Assembly: GCA_016710275.1 (NCBI GenBank) | Contig: JADJXS010000001.1 | Coordinates: forward strand, 2,976,001-3,040,000 | Reading direction: 5' to 3' | Length of the DNA: 64,000 nt | Origin: Phycisphaerales bacterium | GTDB taxonomy: Bacteria; Planctomycetota; Phycisphaerae; UBA1845; Fen-1342 | In this document: positions 16,829 to 25,790 of the stretch, piece after piece | Layout of the letters: each line of letters opens with the position of its first letter | Position numbering within the stretch: the stretch's first letter is position 1 | Position numbers and translations under genes: made by a program | The notes under the pieces: model-generated | The model's database searches: none | What the model saw: the letters and a program-made list of their open reading frames with translations, nothing else | Told to the model about the DNA's origin: nothing

Positions 16829-18983
16829 TTGTCGTCTGCTCGCAAGATTCGCATCGGCATCGACGTCGGCGGCACGTTCACGCACGCCGTCGCGATCGAC
16901 GCCGCTTCGTTGCAATTGGCCGGCTCGTCGAAAGTTCCCACGAGTCATCGCGCCGCAGAGGGCGTGGCGCGCGGGGTGATCGAAGCTTTGCAGCGCCTAA
17001 TGGAACGCCATGCGATCACGCGGGACGAAATTGTCCTGATCGCGCATTCCACCACGCAGGCGACCAACGCGCTGCTCGAAGGCGACGTGGCGCCGGTCGG
17101 AGTTCTGGGTCTCGGTCCGCTGCGCTCCGCGTGGATCGCATGTGCGCAGACGCGAATTCCGCCGATCCGCCTGACGCCGCACCGCCGGCTGCCGATTCAT
17201 CATCGCTTCCTGCGCTCCGATCGCGCCACGCCGGAGCGAATCGATGCCCTGCTATGCGAACTGCGGGATGCCGGTGCGCGGGTGATCGTGGCCGCGGAGG
17301 CGTTCAGCGTGGATGATCCGCGGCGCGAACAGCTCGTCTGTGAGCGCGCCCGCCGCGCTGGAATTGCCCGCCACCGCCACGCACCACGTCAGCCGGCTGC
17401 ACGGCCTGCGGACGCGCACGCGCACCGCCGTCATCAACGCCGCAATGATCCCGCGCATGCTTGAAACCGCCGACATGACCGAGCGCGCCGTCCGCGCTGC
17501 CGGAATCGCCGCCCCGCTGATGATCATGCGCAGCGACGGCGGCGTCATGGACGTGGAGGAAATGCGCCGTCGGCCGATCCTGACCATGCTCTCGGGGCCG
17601 GCCGCCGGCGTTGCCGCGGCGCTGCTCTTTGCCGGCGTGTCGGACGGCATCTTTCTCGAGGTGGGCGGCACGAGCACGGACGTCAGCGTGATCCGCAACG
17701 GCCGCTGCCAGATCCGCTCGGCCGAGATCGGCGGATGCAAGCTGCACCTTGAGACGCTCGACGTGCGAACCATCGGCGTCGCCGGCGGGTCGCTGGTCGA
17801 ACCGGGGCGCCCCGGCACGATCGTCGCCGTCGGACCGCGCAGCGCGCACATCGCCGGCCTGCCCTATCTCTGCTTCTCCGAACATCCGGCCAAATCGCTG
17901 AAATCCGCTCGCTATGAAACGCCGGACGACCCCGCTGAGCGGCTCTGTGCCCGAGCCGGAGAAGCCCTGCTGGCGGTCACGCCCACCTGCGCCGCCAACG
18001 TCGCCGGTCTTGTGCCGCGCGGCGACCCGGCTGCTGCGGACGCAAGCAGGACGGCCGACGGATTCGCACAATTGGCGCCGGAACTGGGCTTTTCGGATCA
18101 AAACGCGCTGGCTGACGCCATTCTGCGCTCGGCCGCGATGCGCGTCGGCGAACTGGTCCGTGGCCTGATCCGCGACTATCGACTTGACCCGGCGCTGGTT
18201 CGGCTGGTCGGCGGCGGCGGCGGCGCTTCGGCCATTGTGCCGGCCGTCGCCCGCGAGCTGGGTCTGCCTTTTGAGAATGTGCGCCATGCGGACGTGATCA
18301 GCGCCATCGGTGTGGCGCTGGCGCTCCTGCGCGACAGCGTCGAAAGAACCGCGGTCAATCCGACTGAGGAGGACATCCGACGGATTCGGGCGGAAGCGTT
18401 CGAGAGCGTTCTGCGAATGGGGGCGGCACCTGAGACGATTCAGGTGTTCGTGGAAGTGGACACCCGCCGCAATCTGCTCCGCGCAACGGCGGAGGGGGCG
18501 ACGGACATTCATCGGCCGGAGCCTGTTGGCGAGCGCAGCAGCGCGGTCGCGACGATCGAGGAGACGGTTCGCACCAGCTTTGGGAAGCGTGCGAACAACA
18601 TCTCGCGCGGCAGCACAGCTGGCGGATTCGAATTGTGGACCGCCGAGCTGCGCTCGACCGGACTACTGGCGGCGTTTCGCCGGACGCGGCCGGCGATTCG
18701 GGTGGTGGATGGGGCGGGCCGAATCCGCTGGGCGTCGAACTCGGCAGACTGGGCCATTTCCATGTGCGCAAGGGCGCCTGCCGACCTGCTCGCGCTGGCC
18801 GAGCGACACACCCGCTATTCCGATGCCGGCGCGACCATTCCGCGCTGCTTCGCACTGGCGGATGGGCGGATCGTGGACCTCTCCGGCCTATGCGAGGCGT
18901 CGCAGGTGGCAGAGGTGCTGCGCTGGGAGCTGCAGCGCGTGGGGGGCGGCGAAGCGTGCATATTGCTGGTGGAATTCGCATAA
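16829..18983 (+). pseudogene. Hydantoinase/oxoprolinase-family gene with a one-base frameshift
   Basis: Together the two frames give a protein of about 717 residues of the HyuA/oxoprolinase family, ATP-dependent openers of 5-membered cyclic amides. Frame one has the phosphate-binding start IRIGIDVGGTFTHAVAID, the HSTTQATNALLEG motif and the FSVDDPRREQ block. It then runs off at ERARRAGIA and ends at 17464. The next frame resumes with LPATATHHVSRLHGLRTRTR, MLSGPAAGVAAALLF, LEVGGTSTDVS and GGGGGASAIVPAVARELGL. Removing one A at 17362/17363 restores a continuous protein. The start is TTG at 16829 with GGAG six bases upstream. It could be a sequencing error, a recent pseudogene or (least likely) recoding. 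Confidence 0.85.
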
Positions 18984-19131
18984 ACCCCTGCCGTGACGCG
19001 GATTCTGCGATTTCGCTCTGAACCGACAGAAATCGACGCAATGAACCCCCCTGCCGGGCGACTCTCCCCTTTGACGGGCTTGCAGTATCGGGCAGGGGGA
19101 TGGCCCCCCGCGGTTGGATGTTCCAGCCTCT

Positions 19132-19267
19132 GAGCGAATTGAACGAACCATGCAACCGGTTCCGTTCGTAACCAGCATGAAGCCGTGGTGAGGCACTTGG
19201 TTTGTGAGTCTTTGACTTTCGGTTCTTTCGCCAAGATTGACCGAAATTGAACGAATTGAACGAATTT
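19132..19267 (+). repeat. Short AT-richer direct repeats upstream of the sigma-factor promoter
   Basis: The motif ATTGAACGA or a close variant occurs at 19138-19146 and then three times in register just upstream of the promoter (19236-19264: ATTGACCGA, AATTGAACGA, ATTGAACGA, then ATTTTTCG). In a GC-rich window this 468-bp gene-free stretch (18984-19451) is notably AT-richer. The in-phase spacing of 9-10 bases suggests protein-binding sites or an UP-element-like region. Confidence 0.5.
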
Positions 19268-19271
19268 TTCG

Positions 19272-19300
19272 TTGACTGGCCCTTGACGGGCCGATAGGAT
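19272..19300 (+). promoter_or_regulatory. Sigma-70-like promoter of the sigma-factor gene
   Basis: TTGACT (19272-19277) and TAGGAT (19295-19300) are separated by exactly 17 bases. The spacer contains an inverted repeat, GGCCC-TTGAC-GGGCC (19279-19293), a possible operator overlapping the promoter. Predicted start near 19307, giving a leader of about 145 nt before the ATG at 19452. Confidence 0.6.
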
Positions 19301-19392
19301 GTAAGTGGTGGCAGGGTTGAGACGGTTTTTCGTCGGACTTTGTCATCTGAAGGAAACCGCCGCGGGTCTCAATCGTATCTAGTGTGTTTGGA

Positions 19393-19427
19393 GTGCCCGC
19401 AGGCACGGACGGCCCAAGGAGCCGTGC
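19393..19427 (+). promoter_or_regulatory. Mutually exclusive hairpins in the sigma-factor leader
   Basis: Hairpin one is GTGCC-CGCA-GGCAC (19393-19406). Hairpin two pairs GCACGG (19403-19408) with CCGTGC (19422-19427). They share 19403-19406, so only one can form at a time. They sit about 25-60 nt before the start codon, and hairpin two ends 10 nt before the ribosome-binding site. They may affect translation or mRNA stability; no known riboswitch class is recognised. Confidence 0.35.
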
Positions 19428-19451
19428 GACAACAGGAAGGGAGGCGTGGAG

Positions 19452-20531
19452 ATGAATCGGATCCCGCCCACGATCATGGATGCGCCGACCAACGGCGCGA
19501 AGCTTCAGAAGATCATTCCGCAGGTTCAGCTTTCGGCGGTCATGGCCGCCAAGTCGCTGACCGCGGATGAACGAGCCACACTGCGGCGCGTGCTGCGCGA
19601 TCCGCTTGAGTGCTATTTCCACCCGGCGTTTCGCAAGGCCTCGACCGAGAAGCTGCTGCTGGGGCCGATCCCGGAATCCCGGCAGCGCAGCCGCTCGACC
19701 GGCGCTGCTCCGCGCAACAGCGATGACAGCGGGGCGTACGAGTTCACGCCCATGGTGCGCACGGCGACGCTGACCGCGGAGCAGGAGCGGTTCCTGTTTC
19801 TGCGATTCAATTACTGCCGCTTCCGCGTGATGGTGCTGGTGAAGCGCTTCGCGGGCGAGCGGCTGACCGTCGAGGCGGCCCGCGAGATCCTGACGTGGAG
19901 CGAGCGCGCCCTGGAGACGCGCAACCACATCGCCAACGCGAACATCCCGCTGGTGCTGGCGATGGCGCGGCGGACGCGCGTGATCGGTGTGGACCTGGCC
20001 GACGTGATCAGCGAGGGCAACATGGCCCTGCTGCGCGCGGTGGACAAGTTCGACTGCATGCGCGGATTCAAGTTCAGCACCTACGGCTGCCGGGCGATTC
20101 TCAAGAGCTTCGCCCGCGCGTCCGGTCGTGCGGCCCGTGATCGCGGCGTCTTTCCGGTGGAGTACGATCCTTCGCTGGAGAAGAGCGACCACACCGAGCG
20201 CCGGCGCGAGGACATCGCCGATGACTACGTCGGGGAGCTGCGGTCGATCCTGGAGCAGAACCTGGCCGAACTGAACGACGTGGAGCGACGGGTTCTGGCG
20301 GCGCGGTTCGGAATGGACGCCGCGCCGGAAGCGCCGCCGCTCGAGGGAATCCGGACGCTGGCCGAGGTCGGCAACAAGATCGGAGTGACCAAGGAGCGCG
20401 TCCGGCAGATTCAGAACCGGGCGGTCATCAAGCTGCGCGACGTGCTGGAGAGTCGCATGGCGGGAGTGCCGCTGGAGGCTGACGAGCCTGAGGCGCCGGT
20501 TCGGCCGGGCGATTTTGAACTGACCCGCTGA
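19452..20531 (+). CDS. Sigma-70 family RNA polymerase sigma factor, planctomycete type
   Basis: A 359-residue sigma factor with an unusual layout. A roughly 120-residue N-terminal extension without region 1.1 similarity is followed by region 2 (about 155-220: NHIANANIPLVLAMARRTR, DLADVISEGNMALLRAVDKF, GFKFSTYGCRAILKSFARA) and region 4 (about 270-335: LNDVERRVLAARFGM, then VGNKIGVTKERVRQIQNRAV, a helix-turn-helix for the -35 box). A region-3-like segment in between is reduced. The start at ATG 19452 is set by AGGGAGG seven bases upstream; the nearby GTG at 19446 has no spacing for it. It is not the housekeeping RpoD and lacks an adjacent anti-sigma gene. It has its own strong promoter and terminator. 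Confidence 0.88.
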   Translation: MNRIPPTIMDAPTNGAKLQKIIPQVQLSAVMAAKSLTADERATLRRVLRDPLECYFHPAFRKASTEKLLLGPIPESRQRSRSTGAAPRNSDDSGAYEFTPMVRTATLTAEQERFLFLRFNYCRFRVMVLVKRFAGERLTVEAAREILTWSERALETRNHIANANIPLVLAMARRTRVIGVDLADVISEGNMALLRAVDKFDCMRGFKFSTYGCRAILKSFARASGRAARDRGVFPVEYDPSLEKSDHTERRREDIADDYVGELRSILEQNLAELNDVERRVLAARFGMDAAPEAPPLEGIRTLAEVGNKIGVTKERVRQIQNRAVIKLRDVLESRMAGVPLEADEPEAPVRPGDFELTR

Positions 20532-20653
20532 CGCCGGGAGCGGTGCGAAGCAGGAGGCCGGCTGGTCTCCTGATGCAGCGCTGCTGCGTGCTGTGTTTCA
20601 GCGGAAGATTCGTGACGTAAGTTGACTGCGGAGCATGCTGCCTTTCACTGGTG

Positions 20654-20698
20654 CGGTCCGGTGCGGCCTTCAACGGTCGCGCCGGGCCGTTTCTTTAT
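20654..20698 (+). terminator. Rho-independent terminator after the sigma-factor gene
   Basis: A 12-bp stem, CGGTCCGGTGCG (20654-20665) with CGCGCCGGGCCG (20678-20689), including two G-U pairs, has a 12-nt loop and is followed by TTTCTTTA. It lies 122 bp after the stop codon and points in the direction of the sigma-factor gene. Confidence 0.75.
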
Positions 20699-20810
20699 TG
20701 CTTCGGGAGTGAATTGAGGCGGATTCAGAAAGATCCTGCGGCCGGCTGCGGCTGAGTCCAAGAGGAGCGTTGGAAGGGAGCGTGCACCACCAGGCCGCGG
20801 CGAAGGCCGT

Positions 20811-21551
20811 TTACATGTTCAAACCGCCGTCCACGACCAGCGTCTGGCCGGTCATGTAGGCGGCGCCGGGGCCGGCGAGAAAGAGCACGGCGTCGGCGAT
20901 TTCGCGGGCTGCGCCGAAGCGCTGCATGGGGATCAACTCGCGGTAGTGATCGCGCACTTTCTCGGGAAGCACGTCGGTCATGTCCGTTTCGATGAAGCCG
21001 GGAGCGACGGCGTTGACCGTGATGCCGCGCTTGGCGACCTCCTTGGCGAAGGACTTGGTCATGCCGATCAGCCCGGCCTTTGCGGCGGCGTAGTTTGCCT
21101 GACCGGCGTTGCCGGCGATGCCGCTGATGCTGGCGATGTTCACCACGCGCCCGCGCCGCGCCCGGATCATCGGTCGCGAACAGGCCCGCATGAGAAAGAA
21201 CGCGCCGCGCAGGTTCGTGTTCAGGACCTCGTCAAACTGCGGCGTTTCCATGCTCATCAGCAGGCCGTCGCGGGTGATGCCGGCGTTGTTGACGAGGATG
21301 TCGATGCGCTCGTGCCGCGCCACCACCTCGCCGACAAGCTGCTCCACGCGCGCTTCGTCGGTCACGTCGAGCGCAGCGGGATGGATGCGGCCCTCCAGCC
21401 CGGATTCCTCGGGCAACCAGGCGGAAACGGCATCGGTGCTGCGGGCGGCGGCGACCACCGTTGCCCCGGAGCGCGCGAGCGCAGCGCAGATCGCCCGACC
21501 GATGCCGCGCGATCCACCGCTGACCAGAGCGACCTGACCTTCGAGCTGCAT
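20811..21551 (-). CDS. fabG: 3-oxoacyl-[acyl-carrier-protein] reductase
   Basis: A 246-residue short-chain dehydrogenase that reduces 3-oxoacyl-ACP with NADPH in type II fatty-acid synthesis. It has the cofactor loop GGSRGIGR (12-19), LDVTD (61-65), NNAGITRDGLLMSM (88-101), catalytic Ser141, Tyr154 and Lys158 (YAAAK), PGFIETDMT and the conserved C-terminal MTGQTLVVDGGLNM. Full length. It is the last gene of the minus-strand operon rpmF-plsX-fabH-fabD-fabG, 46 bp after fabD. The usual next gene, acpP, is not found downstream here. Confidence 0.96.
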   Translation of the reverse strand: MQLEGQVALVSGGSRGIGRAICAALARSGATVVAAARSTDAVSAWLPEESGLEGRIHPAALDVTDEARVEQLVGEVVARHERIDILVNNAGITRDGLLMSMETPQFDEVLNTNLRGAFFLMRACSRPMIRARRGRVVNIASISGIAGNAGQANYAAAKAGLIGMTKSFAKEVAKRGITVNAVAPGFIETDMTDVLPEKVRDHYRELIPMQRFGAAREIADAVLFLAGPGAAYMTGQTLVVDGGLNM

Positions 21552-21597
21552 GAGATGCCTCCTGCGATGGGGCCGCGGCGTCGCGGCACGGGACAGG

Positions 21598-22521
21598 TCA
21601 GGCGGACAGGTCCGCCAACGTGCTGATGTTCACGGCCTTTGCGGCTCGGTCGATCTTCCGCATCATGCCGGAAAGATGACGGTTCGGGCCGATTTCGCGG
21701 AACTCCTCGCAGCCGTCCGCGATAAGCCGCTCGACGCAGCCCTGCCAGCGAACCGGGTTGAAGACCTGCCGATAGAGCGATTCGCGGATCGAGGCCGGCT
21801 CGCCATGATACCCGGCGTCGACATTGGCAATCACCCGGATGCGCGGCGCGCGAATACTGGCGGCATCCAGCGTCGCTCGGAGCGAATCGGCGGCCGGGCG
21901 CATCAATTCACTGTGAAACGCGCCGGCGACCTTCAACACGACGTGCTTGCCGCCGGCGGCCTCAATCTCGGCCGGCGCGGCCTCGCAGGCGGCCCGATCC
22001 CCGCTGATGACGATCTGCCCGGGCGTGTTGAAATTCGCGGGCGAAATGCACCCGAAGCGCGCCAGCCGCTCGCAGATGCCGAGGACAGCGGCCTCATCCA
22101 GCCCCAGGATTGTGACCATTCCGCCGGGCCGGGCCTCGGCTGCGGCCTGCATCAGCCGGCCGCGCTCGTGGACCAGGCGCAGGGCGTCCTCGAACTCAAT
22201 CGCGCCGGCCAGGTGCAGCGCGGTGTATTCACCGAGCGACAACCCGCCCATGGCGACGAAATCGTCGGTGCGGATACGGCCGGCGTCGAGTGCGGCGTGG
22301 AAGATTGCGACGCTGGTGGTGAAGATGGCGGGCTGCTGCACGTCGGTCGCGCCGAGCCGCTCCTCCGGGCCGTCGAAGCACAGCGTCGAAAGCGGGAAGC
22401 CAAGCACCGCGTCTGCACGCGAAAAGACCTCGCGAGCGCAGGCGTGCCGCTCGGCCACGTCGCGCCCCATGCCGACGAGCTGAGCGCCCTGTCCCGGAAA
22501 TATCGCAGCCGCTCTTGTCAC
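21598..22521 (-). CDS. fabD: Malonyl-CoA:ACP transacylase
   Basis: A 307-residue FabD, moving malonyl from CoA to ACP. It has the N-terminal FPGQGAQLVGMGRD, the nucleophile Ser95 in GGLSLGEYTAL, the conserved Arg in ERGRLMQAA and the catalytic His in VAGAFHSELMRPA. The nucleophile motif reads GLSLGE rather than the usual GHSLGE; the replaced His is next to, not part of, the catalytic pair, so activity is probably kept. Only 3 bp separate it from fabH. Confidence 0.95.
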   Translation of the reverse strand: MTRAAAIFPGQGAQLVGMGRDVAERHACAREVFSRADAVLGFPLSTLCFDGPEERLGATDVQQPAIFTTSVAIFHAALDAGRIRTDDFVAMGGLSLGEYTALHLAGAIEFEDALRLVHERGRLMQAAAEARPGGMVTILGLDEAAVLGICERLARFGCISPANFNTPGQIVISGDRAACEAAPAEIEAAGGKHVVLKVAGAFHSELMRPAADSLRATLDAASIRAPRIRVIANVDAGYHGEPASIRESLYRQVFNPVRWQGCVERLIADGCEEFREIGPNRHLSGMMRKIDRAAKAVNISTLADLSA

Positions 22522-22524
22522 GAT

Positions 22525-23517
22525 TCAGACCCTCAGCAGCGCCGAACCCCAGGTCAACCCGGCACCAATCGCAACCAGCAGGACGAGTTCGCCCGGGCGC
22601 ATACGCCCGGTGGAGCGCGCTTCATGCAGGGCCAGCGGCACCGACGCAGCCGACGTGTTGCCGAAGCGCTGGATGTTGATGACGACGCGCTCCTCGCTCA
22701 GGCCCATCTTCTCCATCGCGGATTCGATGATCCGCAGGTTGGATTGATGCGGGATGAGCAGATGCACGTCATCGCTTGTGACGCCGGCGTCGGCAAGCGT
22801 CTCGGCAATCAGTTCCTGAATGTGCGTGACGGCGAACTTGTAGACCTCGCGGCCCCGCATGCGCATGTAATGCAGGCGCTCGCTGACGGTGCGGAGGCTC
22901 GAAGGCTCCTTCGAGCCGCCGGCCGGCACCCAGATCAGATCACTGCGCGCCCCGTCGGCGCCGAGCCGGGCGGCAATGAGCCGGCGGCCCGGATCGGTGG
23001 CGCGGCGGATGACCGCGGCGCCGGCTCCATCGCCGAAGAGAACCGCGGTCGCGCGATCCTCCATGTCGGTGATGCGCGTCAGGCACTCGGCGCCGATGAG
23101 CAGCACGTTCTTCGCCAGCCCCGTCGTGACGTACTGCGACGCCGTGACCAAGCCGTACAGAAAACCGGAACAGGCGGCGGCGACGTCAAACGAAGGGACG
23201 CAGCGGCAGCCGATCCGCGCCTGCAATTCGCAGGAGAGGGCCGGCAGCATGTGATCGGGAGTGATCGTGGCGCAGATGATCAGGTCCACGTCCGCGGGGG
23301 TGATGCCCGCGTCCGCCAGCGCCCGCTGAGCCGCCTGCGAGGCGAAGTCGAGCGTGCTTTGTTCCGGGGCGGCCATGCGCCGCTCGCGAATCCCGGTTCG
23401 CTGAACGATCCACTCGTCGCTGGTGTCGAGGCGCTTCTCGAAATCCGCGTTGGTGACGACGCGGTCGGGGATGCTCATGCCCGTGCCGGCGATTTCGACC
23501 GGCCAGTCGAGCCTCAT
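22525..23517 (-). CDS. fabH: 3-oxoacyl-ACP synthase III
   Basis: A 330-residue KAS III, condensing acetyl-CoA (or branched acyl-CoA) with malonyl-ACP to start fatty-acid synthesis. The Cys-His-Asn triad is complete: Cys116 in DVAAACSGFLYG, His in LIPHQSNLRI and Asn in QRFGNTSAASVPLAL. DTSDEWIVQRTGIRERR is the typical N-terminal block. Its start overlaps the plsX stop by 4 bp, so translation is coupled. Confidence 0.96.
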   Translation of the reverse strand: MRLDWPVEIAGTGMSIPDRVVTNADFEKRLDTSDEWIVQRTGIRERRMAAPEQSTLDFASQAAQRALADAGITPADVDLIICATITPDHMLPALSCELQARIGCRCVPSFDVAAACSGFLYGLVTASQYVTTGLAKNVLLIGAECLTRITDMEDRATAVLFGDGAGAAVIRRATDPGRRLIAARLGADGARSDLIWVPAGGSKEPSSLRTVSERLHYMRMRGREVYKFAVTHIQELIAETLADAGVTSDDVHLLIPHQSNLRIIESAMEKMGLSEERVVINIQRFGNTSAASVPLALHEARSTGRMRPGELVLLVAIGAGLTWGSALLRV

Positions 23518-24521
23518 ACAGCGTCCCCGGGGACCGGCGCGAGCTGATCGCCGATGACGCGGTTGAGGTTGATCGCAAGCTGCTCATGGGCGACGCGGAC
23601 GGCATTGAGGATTGCGCGACGGTCGCTGCGGCCATGGCAGATGATGGCGACGGAGTTAAGGCCCAGCAGCGGCGCGCCGCCGTATTCGGCGAAGTCATGG
23701 CGACGCCAGATTTTGTCCACGATCGGCTCGAACTGGGCCGTCAGGGCGGGGCTTTCCTCTTCAATCTCGCGAATGATGGTCTTGAACAGCCCTTCGGCCA
23801 TGCCCTCGGTGAGCTTCAGGACGACATTCCCCACGAAGCCGTCGCAGATGAAGACATCGCACTGGCCGGCGAAGAGATCCCGCCCCTCCATGTTGCCGAC
23901 GAAGCGCAGCGACTCGTCGCGCTTGATCAGGCCGCGGGCCTCCTTGATGAGGGCGTTGCCCTTCACGTCCTCTTCGCCGATGGAGACGATTCCGACGCGC
24001 GGCTCCGCGATTTTCAGAATGGACCGCGAATAGCAGGCGCACATGCGGGCGTATTCGTGGAGGTGGTGCGGCTTGGGGGCCAGGTTGGCGCCGACGTCGC
24101 AGATGACGACCGGGCCGTGAAACGTCGGCATGACCACGGCGATACCGGGGCGCGAGACGCCCGGGATCGCGCCGATCCGCACCTGGCAGGCGCCCGCAAA
24201 GGCGCCGGTGTTGCCGGCCGAGATGATCGCATCGACCTCGCCTTTGCCGGCGTCCGCCGCCATGCGACCAATGGTCGAGTCCCGCTTGGCGCGCAGCGCC
24301 TCCATCGCAGGCTCGTGCATGTCGATCGTCTGGGTGCAGTGACGAATGCGGATGCGCGGATCGCCCAGTTCGGCGGCGCGGCACTCCGATTCGATCAATT
24401 CCTGCGGGCCGTAGAGAACCAGTTCATCCTGCGGGCCGAGATATCGCAGCCCCTGCGCTGCGCCGAGAATGATCTCGCGCGGCGCGTGGTCCCCGCCCAT
24501 GGCGTCCACGCCGATCCGCAT
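23514..24521 (-). CDS. plsX: Phosphate acyltransferase PlsX
   Basis: A 335-residue PlsX, making acyl-phosphate from acyl-ACP for phosphatidic-acid synthesis. It has the N-terminal IGVDAMGGDHAPREIILGAA, SAGNTGAFAGACQVRIG, the RPGIAVVMPT block, GNALIKEARGLIK, DVFICDGFVGNVVLK and the C-terminal AEYGGAPLLGLNSVAIICHG. Full length for the family. It follows rpmF by 4 bp and overlaps fabH by 4 bp. Confidence 0.96.
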   Translation of the reverse strand: MRIGVDAMGGDHAPREIILGAAQGLRYLGPQDELVLYGPQELIESECRAAELGDPRIRIRHCTQTIDMHEPAMEALRAKRDSTIGRMAADAGKGEVDAIISAGNTGAFAGACQVRIGAIPGVSRPGIAVVMPTFHGPVVICDVGANLAPKPHHLHEYARMCACYSRSILKIAEPRVGIVSIGEEDVKGNALIKEARGLIKRDESLRFVGNMEGRDLFAGQCDVFICDGFVGNVVLKLTEGMAEGLFKTIIREIEEESPALTAQFEPIVDKIWRRHDFAEYGGAPLLGLNSVAIICHGRSDRRAILNAVRVAHEQLAINLNRVIGDQLAPVPGDAV

Positions 24522-24525
24522 GGGT

Positions 24526-24711
24526 TCAGGACTCCTGGGTACCCGCCGGAATGGACGTATGCGAGTTCACATATCCGCAGTTTTCGCAGGCGCGATGCGG
24601 CCGGCGGGCCTGCCCGCACTGCGGGCATTCCGCGATCCCCGGCGGGCGCTTGGCGTGGTGTGAGCGCCGCGTCCGCTTGCGCATCTTGCTCTTCTTTGTT
24701 ACCGGAAGCAT
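24526..24711 (-). CDS. rpmF: 50S ribosomal protein L32
   Basis: A 61-residue L32: MLPVTKKSKMRKRTRRSHHA gives the basic rRNA-binding head, followed by CPQCG and CENCG (zinc-binding pairs) and GYVN. The C-terminal tail is about 10 residues longer than typical. GGAGAG lies just before the ATG. As in many bacteria it leads the plsX-fab operon, linking ribosome and lipid synthesis. It is divergent from panC, with a 164-bp gap that should hold both promoters. Confidence 0.93.
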   Translation of the reverse strand: MLPVTKKSKMRKRTRRSHHAKRPPGIAECPQCGQARRPHRACENCGYVNSHTSIPAGTQES

Positions 24712-24875
24712 GACTCTCCATCCGCTCAAGGCGGCGGGACACCCACCCCGCAGCGCCCGGCGAAACGCCGGCCACGGACAGGCGCACGCCGAAGGGGAAA
24801 CGGTACGACTTCGTGCCGCAGGTGTCAAGCCGCCCCCCCCGGGAGCGCTGGCGGCGCGGGCCAACTCCCGGTGAA

Positions 24876-25790
24876 ATGGCGACGATGATCCGTGCGGAGA
24901 CAATCGCCAGGGTCCGAGAAGCTGTAGCCGCTTGCCGTTCGGCCGGGCGGGCGGTCGGGTTCGTCCCGACAATGGGAGCGCTTCATGAGGGGCACGCGGC
25001 GCTGATCGACGCAGCGCGGGCAGCAGGCGGGTTTGTGGTCGTGAGCATCTTCGTAAATCCGACCCAATTCGGACCGGGGGAGGATCTTGACAGCTACCCC
25101 CGCGACCCGGAGGGCGACCTTCTGATCTGTCGCAAGCGCGGGGCGGACCTGGTTTTTCTTCCGAGCGCGGCCGATATCTATCCGCGCCCCCCTGTGACCC
25201 GCGTGGAGGTCGGGCGGCTGACCGAGCACCTGTGCGGTCCGCATCGACCCGGGCACTTCAGCGGCGTCGCGACGGTGGTCCTGAAGCTGCTGCACATCGT
25301 GTCGCCGGATTTCGCTTACTTCGGAGAAAAGGACGCGCAGCAGCTTGCCGTGGTGCGCAGAATGGTCGCGGACCTCGATCTGCCGGTGCGGATCGTCGGC
25401 GTTCCGACGGTTCGAGAGGCCGACGGCCTGGCCATGAGCAGCCGCAATCGGCGGCTCTCCGCTGCGGAGCGTGTACAGGCCCTGTGCCTGATCCGGGCGC
25501 TGCGGGAGGCCGAGCGGCTCGTGCAGCGCGGGGAGCGGAGCGCGGCCGAGATTGAAGCGCGGATGCGCGAGGTGGTGCGGGCGGCCGGGCCGAGTACGAT
25601 TGACTACGCAAGCGTGGTCGATTGCGATGAGCTGCAGCCGATCGACCGGGTGAATGGAGCAGCGCTGGCGGCGCTGGCGGTGCGGATCGGCGCAACGCGG
25701 CTGATTGACAACCTGATGATCGGCCGGCCCGCAAGCCATCAGAAAATGACGGGCGCGGAATCGACGCGAACAGAGCGGGAGTCCTGCTGA
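24876..25790 (+). CDS. panC: Pantothenate synthetase
   Basis: A 304-residue PanC, joining pantoate and beta-alanine with ATP to make pantothenate, the CoA precursor. Motifs: FVPTMGALHEGH (ATP HIGH-like), VVSIFVNPTQFGPGEDLDSY, GHFSGVATVVLKLL, YFGEKDAQQLAVVRRM and the KMSKS-like MSSRNRRLS. The C-terminal dimer region runs about 30 residues longer than usual. The start at ATG 24876 (alternative 24885) is judged from the onset of similarity; upstream sequence is poly-C rich. Its stop overlaps the lgt start by one base. Confidence 0.95.
   Translation: MATMIRAETIARVREAVAACRSAGRAVGFVPTMGALHEGHAALIDAARAAGGFVVVSIFVNPTQFGPGEDLDSYPRDPEGDLLICRKRGADLVFLPSAADIYPRPPVTRVEVGRLTEHLCGPHRPGHFSGVATVVLKLLHIVSPDFAYFGEKDAQQLAVVRRMVADLDLPVRIVGVPTVREADGLAMSSRNRRLSAAERVQALCLIRALREAERLVQRGERSAAEIEARMREVVRAAGPSTIDYASVVDCDELQPIDRVNGAALAALAVRIGATRLIDNLMIGRPASHQKMTGAESTRTERESC

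Noticed and set aside
19283..19300. TTGACG at 19283 as the -35 box of the sigma-factor promoter
   Set aside because: It is only 6 bp from the TAGGAT box; the TTGACT at 19272 has the correct 17-bp spacing.
24526..24972. Longer form of L32 starting near 24972
   Set aside because: Extra N-terminal residues are unlike any L32; the ATG at 24711 begins at the conserved basic head.
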